Shown: positions 45,945-56,500, numbered from the stretch's first letter. The stretch is DNA of 64,000 nucleotides from Bacteroidota bacterium (GCA_029237825.1 JAQZBQ010000006.1:62001-126000), one strand, 5' to 3'. The notes: generated by a model not told the origin, from the letters alone. Made by a program: numbers and translations.

Positions 45945-47084
45945 ATGCAGGGAGTTTATATCACCAAGGCAGCAAAGTATTTACCTAACGAACCCATTTC
46001 TAATGAGGAGATGGAAGACTATTTAGGTATGATTGATGGTGTACCTTCTAAAGGGAAACGATTAACACTGCGTAACAATGGAATTAAAACCCGTTATTAT
46101 TCCATTGACAAAACAGGGAAGTCTACACATACCAATGCAGAAATGGCTGCCCGAGCAATTGAAAAACTCACGGATGAGCATTTTAAAATTGATGATATTG
46201 AAATGCTTGCCTGCGGAACGGCTTCTCCTGATAACCACATGCCTTCGCATGCGGTAATGGTGCACGGAGAGCTTAAAAACAGCAAACCATTGGAATTAAT
46301 TTCTCCGGCGGGATCCTGCTGCGCAAGCATGCAATCACTTAAAGCCGGTTACTTATCTATATTAGCGGGTAACACCTCGAACGCGGTAGTGAGTGGTTCG
46401 GAAAAACTTTCTTCGTTCATGCTGGCGTCTCATTTCGAAAAAGAAACCGAACGCTTAGCAGAGTTTGAACAAAATCCAATGATTGCGTTTGAAAAAGATT
46501 TCTTACGCTGGATGCTATCGGATGGAGCAGCTGCTTTGTTGCTTGAAAACAAACCCCGACCAGATTCTTTGAGTTTAAAAATTGAATGGCTTGAAATTCG
46601 TTCATATGCTAATCAATTGGAAACATGTATGTATGTTGGCTCCGAAAAAAATGAAGATGGTAGCATCAAAGGATGGAAAGAGTTTACGCCTGACGAATGG
46701 CTTGAAAAATCCATTTTTTCGTTTAAGCAGGACACTAAATTATTGGGACGAGAGATCGTTCCAACCGGCACCAAATACCTCAAGGAAATATTAGATAAGC
46801 GCGGATTCGATGTTACTACCATCGACTATTTTCTTCCGCACCTGTCATCTGAATTTTTCAGGTCTAAAATCGCTGATGAAATTTTAAAATATGACATTCA
46901 GATTCCTCAGGAAAAGTGGTTTACAAATTTGACGTCAACAGGAAACATTGGTTCGGCTTCTATCTTTATGATGGTAGAAGAATTAATGAATTCAGGGAAA
47001 TTAAAAAAAGGCCAGAAAATCCTTCTCATGGTTCCTGAAAGCGCGCGGTTTACCTATGCCTACTGTTTACTAACAGTTTGCTGA
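45945..47084 (+). CDS. Beta-ketoacyl-ACP synthase III family protein
   Basis: 379 residues with the thiolase fold. The catalytic triad is visible: Cys126 (in SCCAS), His299 (FLPHLSS) and Asn334 (STGNIGS). Compared with FabH (about 320 residues) it is longer, and the Cys stands in GSCCASMQ rather than AACAGF, so a condensing role with another acyl starter is likely (DarB-like or a relative). It may also act without condensing, as an acyl transferase. The gene is the first of three tightly packed genes; the unknown gene starts 15 bases after its stop (or overlaps, with an alternative start at 47078), and the BtrH-like gene overlaps the end of that one. A link to acyl carrier protein biochemistry is supported by both partners. 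Confidence 0.9.
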   Translation: MQGVYITKAAKYLPNEPISNEEMEDYLGMIDGVPSKGKRLTLRNNGIKTRYYSIDKTGKSTHTNAEMAARAIEKLTDEHFKIDDIEMLACGTASPDNHMPSHAVMVHGELKNSKPLELISPAGSCCASMQSLKAGYLSILAGNTSNAVVSGSEKLSSFMLASHFEKETERLAEFEQNPMIAFEKDFLRWMLSDGAAALLLENKPRPDSLSLKIEWLEIRSYANQLETCMYVGSEKNEDGSIKGWKEFTPDEWLEKSIFSFKQDTKLLGREIVPTGTKYLKEILDKRGFDVTTIDYFLPHLSSEFFRSKIADEILKYDIQIPQEKWFTNLTSTGNIGSASIFMMVEELMNSGKLKKGQKILLMVPESARFTYAYCLLTVC

Positions 47085-47098
47085 TTTTCCCAATTGAA

Positions 47099-47515
47099 AT
47101 GAAAAAAGAAGAATTACCACAGGATCATTCTGCACTGAGCGGTGTAACCCGCGAAGTTTGTTATGTAAAAGACGCCAATGGTAAATACGTTTCTGACCTG
47201 AGCACAGGATGGGAAGTTAAAAAACAAGCGCTTGATAATGCCTGGGACGATATTAAAGAGCGCGTAGAAGAAGCCTCGTTAAAAGTAAGGAATGGCGAAG
47301 TAAGCCCCGTCTTTTACTTTATGGAACTTAAATTAATGGATCTTTCTGTATTATCAGGTTATACCGGTTTCTGGAAATGGACCATCAAACGTCATTTCAA
47401 GCCCTCTGTCTTCAAAACCCTGAGTGATTCCAAATTAAAAATCTACGCTAAAGTTTTTGACATTAGTATAGAAGAACTGAAAAACTTTAATGGAAAAACT
47501 AATTCTTCCTTATAA
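47099..47515 (+). CDS. Small protein of unknown function in the KAS III / BtrH-like cluster
   Basis: The start at 47099 (MKKEELPQDHSALSGVTREVCYVKD) gives 138 residues. An ATG at 47078 is also in frame but overlaps the KAS III gene. The sequence is soluble, has no signal or membrane helix, and shows a helical centre (KKQALDNAWDDIKERVEEASLKVRN) and a second helical part (GFWKWTIKRHFKPSVFKTL). No family is recognised. Conserved position between a condensing enzyme and a BtrH-like protein suggests a cognate scaffold or acyl-carrier adaptor, but there is no phosphopantetheine Ser motif, so it is not an ACP. The end overlaps the next start by 26 bases, so translation is coupled. Confidence 0.75.
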   Translation: MKKEELPQDHSALSGVTREVCYVKDANGKYVSDLSTGWEVKKQALDNAWDDIKERVEEASLKVRNGEVSPVFYFMELKLMDLSVLSGYTGFWKWTIKRHFKPSVFKTLSDSKLKIYAKVFDISIEELKNFNGKTNSSL

Positions 47516-48512
47516 CCACATTCAAACCGCGCATTGTGAAAACGGCGTAGCTACAGGACTTTTACGGCACCATGGACTGGAATTTATGACCGAACCGCTC
47601 ATGTTTGGGCTTGGATCTGGCATTTTTTACATTCATATTCCCTACCTGATGGTAAACGGCGGGCCTGCGGTTTCGTACCGAAGTATGCCGGGCTGGATTT
47701 TTAGCAGGGCCAGTAAACTTTTAGGAATTAAAGTGAATCGCAAAAAATTCAGCAGCGAAAAAGAAGCATACGAATACCTGAACAAACAAATTAAACTTGG
47801 CAACCCGGTTGGATGCCAGGTTGGTGTGTTTAATTTACCGTATTTTCCCTCTGAATACCGCTTTCATTTCAATGCCCATAATTTAGTGGTGTACGGCAAA
47901 GAAAATGGTAATTACCTGGTAAGTGATCCTGTAATGGAAACAGTGACTAGTTTATCGGAAGACGACATGCTGAAGGTGCGTTTTGCGAAAGGACCTTTGG
48001 CGCCGAAAGGACACGTATATTATCCCGAAAATGTGAAGCCGGTATCCAAGGAACATTTGCAGAAGGTTATCTATAAATCCATTCGCCGTTCAGCATTTGA
48101 CATGTTGAGTATTCCTGGTCCGATTGTAGGTGTAGACGGTATTCGTTACACAGCAAGACAAGTGAGAAAATGGCGTGAAAAATTGGGCCCGCGTAAAGCA
48201 GGATTATACCTGGGCCAGATTGTTCGAATGCAGGAAGAAATTGGAACCGGGGGTGGTGGATTCAGGTTTTTATATGCCGCATTTTTAGAACAAGCTAGTG
48301 AAATAACAGGTAACACCAAACTTTTGAAAATCTCTGATGAATTTACGAAAGCAGGAGATTTATGGAGAGCCAGCGCTGTTAATATGGGTAGGATTTATAA
48401 AGGTCGCCTAAACGATCAAAAAGATTTTAACGAGAGCGCCAACATGCTGGATGAAATTGCAGAAATTGAACGGGCTGCATTTAAAGAGTTGCGGAAGATT
48501 AAAGGTATTTAA
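47490..48512 (+). CDS. BtrH N-terminal / DUF4872-like protein
   Basis: 340 residues. The N-terminal half resembles the C39-peptidase-like fold of BtrH: Cys16 in AHCENGVATGLLRHHG, His130 in RFHFNAHNLVVYG, and an Asp in YLVSDPVME (146) in triad order Cys-His-Asp. The C-terminal half is helical (DUF4872-like; KSIRRSAFDML, YTARQVRKWREKLG). BtrH of Bacillus circulans transfers a gamma-glutamyl-GABA acyl group from an acyl carrier protein to butirosin; this one pairs with a KAS III protein, so transfer of a fatty or keto-acyl group from ACP to an unknown acceptor is proposed. The domain call is from recalled family features, and a cysteine-protease role is the alternative. Confidence 0.75.
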   Translation: MEKLILPYNHIQTAHCENGVATGLLRHHGLEFMTEPLMFGLGSGIFYIHIPYLMVNGGPAVSYRSMPGWIFSRASKLLGIKVNRKKFSSEKEAYEYLNKQIKLGNPVGCQVGVFNLPYFPSEYRFHFNAHNLVVYGKENGNYLVSDPVMETVTSLSEDDMLKVRFAKGPLAPKGHVYYPENVKPVSKEHLQKVIYKSIRRSAFDMLSIPGPIVGVDGIRYTARQVRKWREKLGPRKAGLYLGQIVRMQEEIGTGGGGFRFLYAAFLEQASEITGNTKLLKISDEFTKAGDLWRASAVNMGRIYKGRLNDQKDFNESANMLDEIAEIERAAFKELRKIKGI

Positions 48513-48517
48513 TCCCT

Positions 48518-48565
48518 AACCTGAAATTGATTCAGGGTTTCGAGATGCTGAGTCGAGTTCAGCAT
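48518..48565. repeat. Two small hairpins after the BtrH-like gene
   Basis: AACCTGAA / TTCAGG (48518-48536) and ATGCTGA / TCAGCAT (48545-48565) form adjacent hairpins. The second, with GAGTCGAGTTCAGCATG, is the type of REP-like sequence common in Bacteroidota intergenic regions. No U-run follows either, so terminator function is unclear. Confidence 0.45.
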
Positions 48566-48602
48566 GCCAAATCCAAAATAACTTAGTTAGAATTACAAAA
48601 GT

Positions 48603-48634
48603 TAAGAAGTTCCGTTGATAAATCCAACTTCTTA
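48603..48634. repeat. Nine-base inverted repeat between convergent genes
   Basis: TAAGAAGTT (48603-48611) and AACTTCTTA (48626-48634) with a 14-base loop. It lies between the convergent BtrH-like and adhesin genes and may help termination of either. Confidence 0.4.
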
Positions 48635-48683
48635 GTTCAATCTGTTACACAACACGGAGTCGAAATGCGACAAAAGTACTTAC

Positions 48684-51600
48684 CTATTTATTCAAAACAA
48701 TCTTCTCACGTTTCACAATCCGATCATTCTGATATACATTGACAAAGTAAATACCATTAGCAAAATCATCTAAATGCAATGTATGAGTAAAGTTAGTTGG
48801 AACTTCGCCTAATAATATTTTCCCATCAACAGAAATTACCTCAATTTTTTGTAAGCCTGCTTTTGATTTAATTGTTAATGAGCCGTTTGTTGGATTTGGG
48901 CTAATTGAAATTATATTGCCATTTAATTCAAAGACATCAACACTTGCACCAATGGCTAATAAGGTTCCACTACCGGAGGTTAAAGGAGAAATTAAGCCTG
49001 ACGTTTCTGACTTATACGCCTGTACTAAACCCACATTTAATACTTCGTCTGTTGTTAAACTCGATAAGATTCTATAATGTAACACAGCAATTAATCCGCT
49101 TCCACTCACATTATTATTTACGGTATGTGTAGTTGCAGTAAATAAATAGTTACCCAGGAAATCCAGTTTCCTGAAATGCAAATTTTGATTTGCATTATTA
49201 ATAAATGAAGCCGGATACTCTATCCAAATTGAATTAGACTCAATTAATGTATGATCAAAGCTTACAGTAAATGCTATACCATTAATATCATTAACCGGCG
49301 TTGCAGTTTCCCCTAAATAAACCGATGCAGTTCCCCAATTTCCTTTAGCAACGAATGGCTGGTCCGGAATAACACTTAATTCAGCTACCGTAGCTACCTG
49401 TGCGTTTGGCCTGAATGAGTGGGTTAATCCATAATTATTAAAAATAGCCAATGTATCATCATCATTGATTGTCCCATCTCCATTACAATCGCTGTGGTTT
49501 ACATTTTTCCCATTGGTGATAGTTCCTGCCCAATTATTAGAATAAAACGATTGCCATGTATTACTTAAACCTGTTGGCCGCACAGGCCCGGATTGTAAAT
49601 AATGCAAGCCTAATTCTAATATATCCAGGTAATCGGCCCAGCCATCACTATTTGCATCTCCTGGCCACACATCCTGGCAGGAGCTGTCCATTACTACACT
49701 AACAGTTTGTGTATTGCTACAGTTGTTAATATCCTCTCCAGTTACTGTGTAGGTACTTGTTACTGTAGGAGTAATTGAAATACTTGAGCCTGTAACTCCT
49801 GTACTCCAGGTATATGTATTGGCACCTCCCGAACTTAATTGTATGCTACTTCCTTCACATATAGTAGCACTTGATGAAGCAGTAATTGTAGGCGTCAAAT
49901 TAACCACAATTATACTAACTGCTCCAACATTATCTTCGCAAGCGTTTGCATCTGTTCCTGTCACTGTCACAGTTGTATTACTCATAGGATTCGTAATAAT
50001 ATTACTTCCACTACTAAACGTATAAGTACTGGCGCCCACCGGGCTTATTGTAAAACTTTCAGTACTGCAAATGGTTCCACTATTAACTGTAATCGTTGGT
50101 GTTGGATTCACAACAACAGAGCAGATTGATGTGCCTGTAACCGCACACGTTAGTGAACCTAAAGCAGTAATTGTATAACTTGTTGTAACCGATGGAGAAA
50201 CTACAGCGCTACCACCGCTATAAGAATATGTCGATGCCCCTGAAGGAGTGATCGTAAAGCTGGTTCCGTTACATATAGTTCCACTATTAACGGCAACAGT
50301 TGTTGGAAATGAAGCGCTTACAGACGCATTACTGATAGCAGTATTTATACAACCAAATGAATCGGCCCCGGTAACCGTATACGAAGAATTGACGGTTGGT
50401 GCTACCGTATTACTTCCGGTACTATACACATAAGTCACTCCTCCCGTAGGCGTCATGGTATATGCGCCTCCTATGCAAACATTTTCACTATTTACTGAAA
50501 TAGTTGGCAAAGGACGCACTGTTACCGAACTGATCGCTGTATCAATGACACATCCATTCAAATCGAATCCTGTAACCGTATAGGTTGAAGTCACCGTTGG
50601 CACAACCATAGTCGAACCATTGCTGTAAGCATAAACATTAGCGCCGGATGGTTCCATCATAAAAATATTGCCAGTACATATCGTCCCGCTATTAACCGTT
50701 ATCATTGAACTAGTTGGAGTTGACAACACTACCGCAGCAGTTTTTGAATCTACGCAGCCATTACCAGGTGATATTTCACCTGAAACAGTATATGTAGTAC
50801 TGGTGGCAGGCACAGTTATGCTATTTGCATTTGCACCTGTATTCCATGTATACGTAGTTGCACCTACAGCTGTAAGTGTGGCAGGAATACCGGGACATGC
50901 CGTAACACTATTTACGGTTAATAGAGGAATGGGAAGTACCGTAACGGAAAAAGTTTTTGAGGATGAACACTGTCCCTGATTTGTGCCATAAACTACATAT
51001 GTTTGATTACTTGAAGGATTAACTGTATAAGTAGTTGTATAAACACCGACGGCCCATTGATATGTATCTGCTCCGCTGACAGTAAATGTTATTGGTACAT
51101 TAGCACATGTAATCGTTGGGCCGGCAACAGTCAATGTCGGTGATACTATAGGAGTTATCTGTACTGTATTACTTATTACACCGCAACCATTTGTGGCATT
51201 AATAGTATAAACCGTTTGAGATGCAGGGAAAGGATTTACATAAAAATAACCGGGGCCAACACCACTTGTTGTAATTACTTCCGGTTGCGGAGAAGAAAAA
51301 ACACAATTATTTCCATTCAGATTCAAAGAAGGATTGGCGTCGGAACAAGCCGTATAAGAGCTGGCTGGCATTGTGAAATTTGGTAAAACACTGGCAACTA
51401 TAACTTGCTTATTAAAATTTGACGAACAGCTACTCCCGCTCCATAAGGCGTTAACACTGTAAGTTGTCGTTACAGTAGGTGAAACTACCACGCTTTGACT
51501 TGCTGAAGAATTAAACCAGGTGTTCGAAGAGGCCCCAACTACAGTAAGCGTTGCGGACTGACCTGTACAAATTGGATAAGACGGATTTACAGATACTGAT

Positions 51601-53420
51601 ACAGGATTAGAAATTACCGAAATCGATTGAGACGCTGTATTCTTGCACCCATTTCCATCAGCACCGATAACGGTATAGGTATTACCTACAGTAGGAACAA
51701 AGCTTACGTTATTTGTAATTCCTCCTGTCCAGGTATAACTTGTTGCGCCACCACCATATAAGTAAACAGAGCTTCCGGCACAAATTGTTCCACTGGGCTG
51801 ACTACAATTTGCCGTAACCACGGGAACTGGATTAACTGTAACCGTAAATACAACTTGTTTTATTCCACAACTGGCTGTTGAAGCAGTCAATGTATAAGTA
51901 GTAGTCACCGAAGGTTTTAAAGTAACGGAATTTGTTAATGAGCCTGTACTCCAGGTGTAACTTGTGGCTCCTGTCCCGGTAACGGTGATGCTATCTCCCA
52001 AACAGTATTTTAAACCAGGCTTGTTATGAGTGATTTTAATATTACCCAATACTTTCACACTATCTGAGGTATTTACTACGCAGCCATTAGCAGTTGCATG
52101 ACTCACTATGTAATTTGCACTTACAGAAGGTGTGACCACAATTGAACTGGTTGTTGCTCCGGTATTCCAGGTGTAGGATGGGGCTCCGGAAGCAGTAAGA
52201 GTGGCAGAATTACCAATACAAAACTGATTGTTACCAGTTGTTATACTTAACGTTGGAACGGGATAAAGATTAGCGGTATAGTTAGTTGTTGCTAAACAGC
52301 CATACGCATTTACTCCCGTTAATTTATAAACAGTTGCCACAGTGGGATACGATTTAAAATTTGGATTGTAGCTTACTACAGTAGGTGTGCCTGGACCTAT
52401 AGCTGTCCAGGTATAATTGGAAGCTCCGGTCGCAGACAAATTAATTTCGGATCCCGAACAAACAATAGCGGGCGAAGCAGTAGCTGTTATAGTAGGGCTG
52501 GTTCCAATACTGAATGTGACGGCCGATGTATTGGAACAGGCTGCCGATTTATTCATCATTAAATTATAAACTCCCGGCTGAGTTACAGATACACTTTGGG
52601 TAGTGAGTCCGTTAATTGCACCTCCCGACCAGGAAAAACTGGTTGCGCCAACTAATGGTGCAGTTATTCTGACCGTATCTATATTGCATATACTTATAGA
52701 AGACTGCGCCTGAATTAAATTATAAAGATTTCCATTTACAGTAACATTAGACGGCGTGAATACATTATTGCACAAAGAAGCGTCAATATATGCATACCCG
52801 GTGTGCGCCCCCTGACTTAAGTCACAACCAGATACAAGAACTTCAATAGTAATATTTGTCCCTACAAAGGTTGAAAGATCATATGAAACTGTATTCCAGT
52901 TTTTATATTCATATTGATTGAATGTTAAAAAGCTTGGGTCTCCGCTGCTGCAGGATGCACTGCCAACAATTGTATTAATATAGGCTCCCGGAATAACATT
53001 TCCTGAATTATCTTTGAGAGTAAAATTGAAATAAGGCTGCTCATTGCAGGGATGACCACCATTTTCCATAACCAAAGCGTAACTAAACGCCAATGAGGAT
53101 GCCGAATTAACAAGATAGGTTTGGTTTAATTTATAGGTGTACCCCCCAAAAGAAGTACGGCCAAATCTTAAGAAATTTCCACCTAAAGGTGATGTCATAG
53201 ATATGGGAACAGTGTTCTTTTCTGTCGATCCCGGCAACATTACAGAGTACTCAGTAGATGCAGCATAAGAATACACTGTGTGGAACTGAGAGTCCGCATT
53301 TCCTCCCTCCTGTAAAGTCCAGCCATTTAAGTTGCCTGAACCAAAATCCAAATTTACAGGTTGAGAAATACCAAGTATGGAAAAAGTACAATAAAAACAG
53401 AATAAGACGATTTTTTTCAT
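48684..53420 (-). CDS. Giant Ig-like-repeat surface adhesin with T9SS sorting domain
   Basis: The start at 53420 (MKKIVLFCFYCTFSILGISQ) gives a clean signal peptide and 1578 residues; an ATG at 53450 would add 10 residues before it. After an N-terminal domain (about 20-230) come about 13 tandem Ig-like repeats, each about 60-80 residues, with a pattern such as TITVNSGTIC-x-G-x-SFTI-x-P-x-GA-x-Y-x-Y and ending TVTG-x-D-x-NGC. Cys near the start and end of many repeats could form disulphides. About residues 1200-1290 hold two dockerin-like calcium motifs (GDANSDGWADYLD, DCNGDGTINDDD), then a cohesin-like beta domain, and the end is a T9SS type A sorting domain (ISISPNPTNGSLTI ... GIYFVNVYQ ... 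REKIVLNK). It resembles adhesins or SprB-like surface proteins; the ligand is unknown. Confidence 0.9.
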   Translation of the reverse strand: MKKIVLFCFYCTFSILGISQPVNLDFGSGNLNGWTLQEGGNADSQFHTVYSYAASTEYSVMLPGSTEKNTVPISMTSPLGGNFLRFGRTSFGGYTYKLNQTYLVNSASSLAFSYALVMENGGHPCNEQPYFNFTLKDNSGNVIPGAYINTIVGSASCSSGDPSFLTFNQYEYKNWNTVSYDLSTFVGTNITIEVLVSGCDLSQGAHTGYAYIDASLCNNVFTPSNVTVNGNLYNLIQAQSSISICNIDTVRITAPLVGATSFSWSGGAINGLTTQSVSVTQPGVYNLMMNKSAACSNTSAVTFSIGTSPTITATASPAIVCSGSEINLSATGASNYTWTAIGPGTPTVVSYNPNFKSYPTVATVYKLTGVNAYGCLATTNYTANLYPVPTLSITTGNNQFCIGNSATLTASGAPSYTWNTGATTSSIVVTPSVSANYIVSHATANGCVVNTSDSVKVLGNIKITHNKPGLKYCLGDSITVTGTGATSYTWSTGSLTNSVTLKPSVTTTYTLTASTASCGIKQVVFTVTVNPVPVVTANCSQPSGTICAGSSVYLYGGGATSYTWTGGITNNVSFVPTVGNTYTVIGADGNGCKNTASQSISVISNPVSVSVNPSYPICTGQSATLTVVGASSNTWFNSSASQSVVVSPTVTTTYSVNALWSGSSCSSNFNKQVIVASVLPNFTMPASSYTACSDANPSLNLNGNNCVFSSPQPEVITTSGVGPGYFYVNPFPASQTVYTINATNGCGVISNTVQITPIVSPTLTVAGPTITCANVPITFTVSGADTYQWAVGVYTTTYTVNPSSNQTYVVYGTNQGQCSSSKTFSVTVLPIPLLTVNSVTACPGIPATLTAVGATTYTWNTGANANSITVPATSTTYTVSGEISPGNGCVDSKTAAVVLSTPTSSMITVNSGTICTGNIFMMEPSGANVYAYSNGSTMVVPTVTSTYTVTGFDLNGCVIDTAISSVTVRPLPTISVNSENVCIGGAYTMTPTGGVTYVYSTGSNTVAPTVNSSYTVTGADSFGCINTAISNASVSASFPTTVAVNSGTICNGTSFTITPSGASTYSYSGGSAVVSPSVTTSYTITALGSLTCAVTGTSICSVVVNPTPTITVNSGTICSTESFTISPVGASTYTFSSGSNIITNPMSNTTVTVTGTDANACEDNVGAVSIIVVNLTPTITASSSATICEGSSIQLSSGGANTYTWSTGVTGSSISITPTVTSTYTVTGEDINNCSNTQTVSVVMDSSCQDVWPGDANSDGWADYLDILELGLHYLQSGPVRPTGLSNTWQSFYSNNWAGTITNGKNVNHSDCNGDGTINDDDTLAIFNNYGLTHSFRPNAQVATVAELSVIPDQPFVAKGNWGTASVYLGETATPVNDINGIAFTVSFDHTLIESNSIWIEYPASFINNANQNLHFRKLDFLGNYLFTATTHTVNNNVSGSGLIAVLHYRILSSLTTDEVLNVGLVQAYKSETSGLISPLTSGSGTLLAIGASVDVFELNGNIISISPNPTNGSLTIKSKAGLQKIEVISVDGKILLGEVPTNFTHTLHLDDFANGIYFVNVYQNDRIVKREKIVLNK

Positions 53421-53436
53421 GCAATAAATTATATAA

Positions 53437-53464
53437 CAAATATACCCCAATTATTCTCAGGCAA
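53437..53464 (-). promoter_or_regulatory. Promoter of the adhesin gene (-33/-7)
   Basis: Minus-strand TTG (53462-53464) and TATATTTG (53437-53444) are separated by 17 bases; the -7 box is a full match to TAnnTTTG and lies 16 bases before the ATG at 53420. Confidence 0.6.
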
Positions 53465-53503
53465 TCTACCATTAAACGGATTTTTAGCACATTTCCATGA
53501 AAC

Positions 53504-53533
53504 AAAAAACCCCGATATTTCTACCGGGGTTTT
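53504..53533 (-). terminator. Rho-independent terminator of the rpoBC operon
   Basis: AAAACCCCG (53506-53514) pairs with CGGGGTTTT (53525-53533); on the minus strand the stem is followed by a U-rich run. It lies about 60 bases past the rpoC stop. Confidence 0.9.
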
Positions 53534-53559
53534 AATTTTATTATTGAGATTATTGTTTA

Positions 53560-53584
53560 CACTTCGACTTCGCTCAGTGTGACA
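53560..53584. repeat. REP-like short palindrome after rpoC
   Basis: ACACTTCGACTTCGCTCAGTGTGAC contains the pair ACACT / AGTGT (53560-53564, 53576-53580). Sequences of this type are recalled as dispersed elements in Bacteroidota. It lies between the rpoC stop and its terminator. Confidence 0.45.
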
Positions 53585-53591
53585 AAATTGA

Positions 53592-56500
53592 TTAAGCTTC
53601 TTCTTCGATCTCTTCTTTTGATGCCATTAAGCGTTCGTACTCTTCTTTACTTCCAACAACGATTTTCTCGTATTGACGTAAACCTGTACCAGCCGGAATT
53701 AAATGTCCAACAATTACGTTTTCTTTTAATCCTTGTAATGTATCTACTTTTCCGTTTACTGCTGCTTCGTTTAATACTTTGGTTGTTTCCTGGAACGATG
53801 CCGCAGAGATCCAACTGTTAGTTTGTAACGATGCTCTTGTAATACCTTGTAAGATCGGAGTTGCCGTTGCAGGAACTGCATCACGTGCTTCAACCAGTTT
53901 TAAGTCTTTACGACGTAATACGGAGTTTTCATCACGCAATTTACGAGCTGTAACAATTTGTCCACGTTTCAGGTTTTCTGAATCACCTGGCTCAACAATA
54001 ACCTTCTTACCATATAAGTTGTCATTTTCTTCCATGAAATGGATTTTGTTGATCAACTGTAACTCCAAGAAAGACGTGTCACCCGGATCTTCGATTTGAA
54101 CTTTACGCATCATCTGACGAACGATCGTTTCGAAGTGCTTATCATTCAGTTTCTGACCTTGTAAGCGGTAAACCTCCTGGATCTCATTCACTAAATATTC
54201 CTGAACTGCTGTAGGGCCTTTGATTGCTAAGATATCTCCAGGAGAAGTCGCGCCATCAGATAATTGCTCACCTGCTTTCACAAAATCATTTTCCTGCACA
54301 AGGATATGTTTAGATAAAGACACTAAGTAACGGTGTTGCTCACCAGTTTTAGCTTCTACAATCACTTCACGGTTACCACGCTTGATTTTACCAAAAGTAA
54401 CGATACCGTCAATTTCAGAAACCACAGCTGGATTAGATGGGTTACGTGCTTCGAATAATTCCGTTACACGAGGTAAACCACCGGTGATATCTCCTGTTTT
54501 ACCAGTAACACGCGGGATCTTCACTAAAATCTGACCTAACTCTACTTTTGCACCTTCGTTTACAACGATGTGCGCGCTGATAGGTAAGTTATAGGTTTTT
54601 AAAGCTTCGCCTTTCTTGTCAACAATTCTGATTAACGGAGATAACGTTTTGTCCCTGCTCTCGATAATTACTTTCTCACGGAAACCGGTTTGTTCATCCG
54701 ATTCTTCACGGTAAGTAACGTTTTCTTTAATTCCTTCGTACTCTACAGCGCCTGCGAATTCAGAAACGATAACCGCGTTATATGGATCCCAGTCACAAAT
54801 TACATCACCTTTTTTCACTTTCGCGCTTGGTTTGATGTATAACTGCGAACCGTAAGGAATATTTCCAGTGGTTAATGTAATTCCTGTGTTTGCATCAACG
54901 ATACGAACCTCAGTAGAACGGCCGATTACAACATTGGCTTTAGTACCATCCGGGTTTGTACGTTCAACAGTACGTAATTCATCAATTTCAGCGATACCAT
55001 CGTATTTCGCTACATAACTAGACGATGCAGCCGTATTTGATGCAGTACCCCCAACGTGGAATGTACGTAATGTTAACTGTGTACCTGGTTCACCGATGGA
55101 CTGTGCAGCAATTACACCAACTGCCTCACCTAACTGAACCTGACGGCCATTAGATAAGTTACGTCCGTAACATTTTGCACAAACACCTAATCTTGATTCA
55201 CAGGTTAATACCGAACGGATTTCAACAGATTCAATTGGTGACTTTTCAATTACGCTTGCAACATCTTCATCAATCATTTCACCACCGGTTACAATTAAGT
55301 CACCAGTTGTTGGATGATATAAATCATTTAATGAAATACGTCCTAAAATTCTGTCAGATAATGATTCAACGATATCGTCATTGTTTTTCAATGCCATAGC
55401 CGTTAATCCACGTAATGTACCACAATCTTCTTCGTTGATAATCACGTCTTGAGCAACGTCAACCAAACGACGGGTTAAGTAACCAGCATCCGCTGTTTTC
55501 AACGCCGTATCCGCTAAACCTTTACGGGCACCGTGGGTTGAAATAAAGTATTCTAAAATGGATAAACCTTCACGGAAATTAGATAATACAGGGTTCTCAA
55601 TAATGGAAGCCGTTGTATCACCTGCTTTCTGTGGCTTAGCCATCAAACCACGCATACCACTTAACTGCTTAATCTGTTCTTTAGATCCACGGGCACCAGA
55701 ATCCAACATCATGTATACTGAGTTGAAACCTTGCTTATCTGTGCTTAACACGTCCATTACCTTCTTGGTAACTTTTGAGTTAGCATGTGTCCAGATGTCA
55801 ATTACCTGATTGTAACGCTCGTTGTTAGTAATGAATCCCATTGCATAGTTATTCATTACTTCTTCAACCTGCGCACGTGCATCTTTGATGATTTTGAATT
55901 TCTCATCCGGAGTTTCAATATCACCTAAGTTAAATGATAATCCTCCACGGAAAGCTGTTTTAAATCCTAAATCTTTGATATCATCCAGGAACTTGGCAGT
56001 TTTAGCCATACCTGTTTTCTTAACCACCATCCCGATAATATCACGAAGCGATTTCTTGGTCAACAATTCGTTGATGTAACCTACTTCATGCGGAACAACC
56101 TGGTTAAACATAACACGACCAACGGTTGTGTCGATGATTTTTGTCACCAATTTATCGCCATCCAGCGCGTTTGTTACGCGGATTTTGATTTGCGCGTGAA
56201 TATCCACCTGCTTTTCATTTAAAGCAATGTTTACTTCTTCAGCGCTATAGAAAACTTTTCCTTCACCTCTTACCGCATCATTAGGCAGGTTCTTTTTAGA
56301 TTTAGTTAAATAGTATAAACCTAAAACCATGTCCTGAGATGGAACCGCAACCGGTGCACCGTTAGATGGATTTAAAATGTTATGAGATGCAAGCATTAAG
56401 ATCTGAGCTTCCAAAACTGCGGCATGTCCCAATGGAACGTGTACCGCCATTTGATCCCCGTCGAAATCGGCGTTGAATGCCGAACAAACTAATGGGTGTA

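Noticed and set aside
49490-49680. Dockerin-like motifs taken as cellulosome parts
   Set aside because: They occur inside a surface adhesin with no cohesin scaffold or glycoside hydrolases in the window; a calcium-binding joint is simpler.
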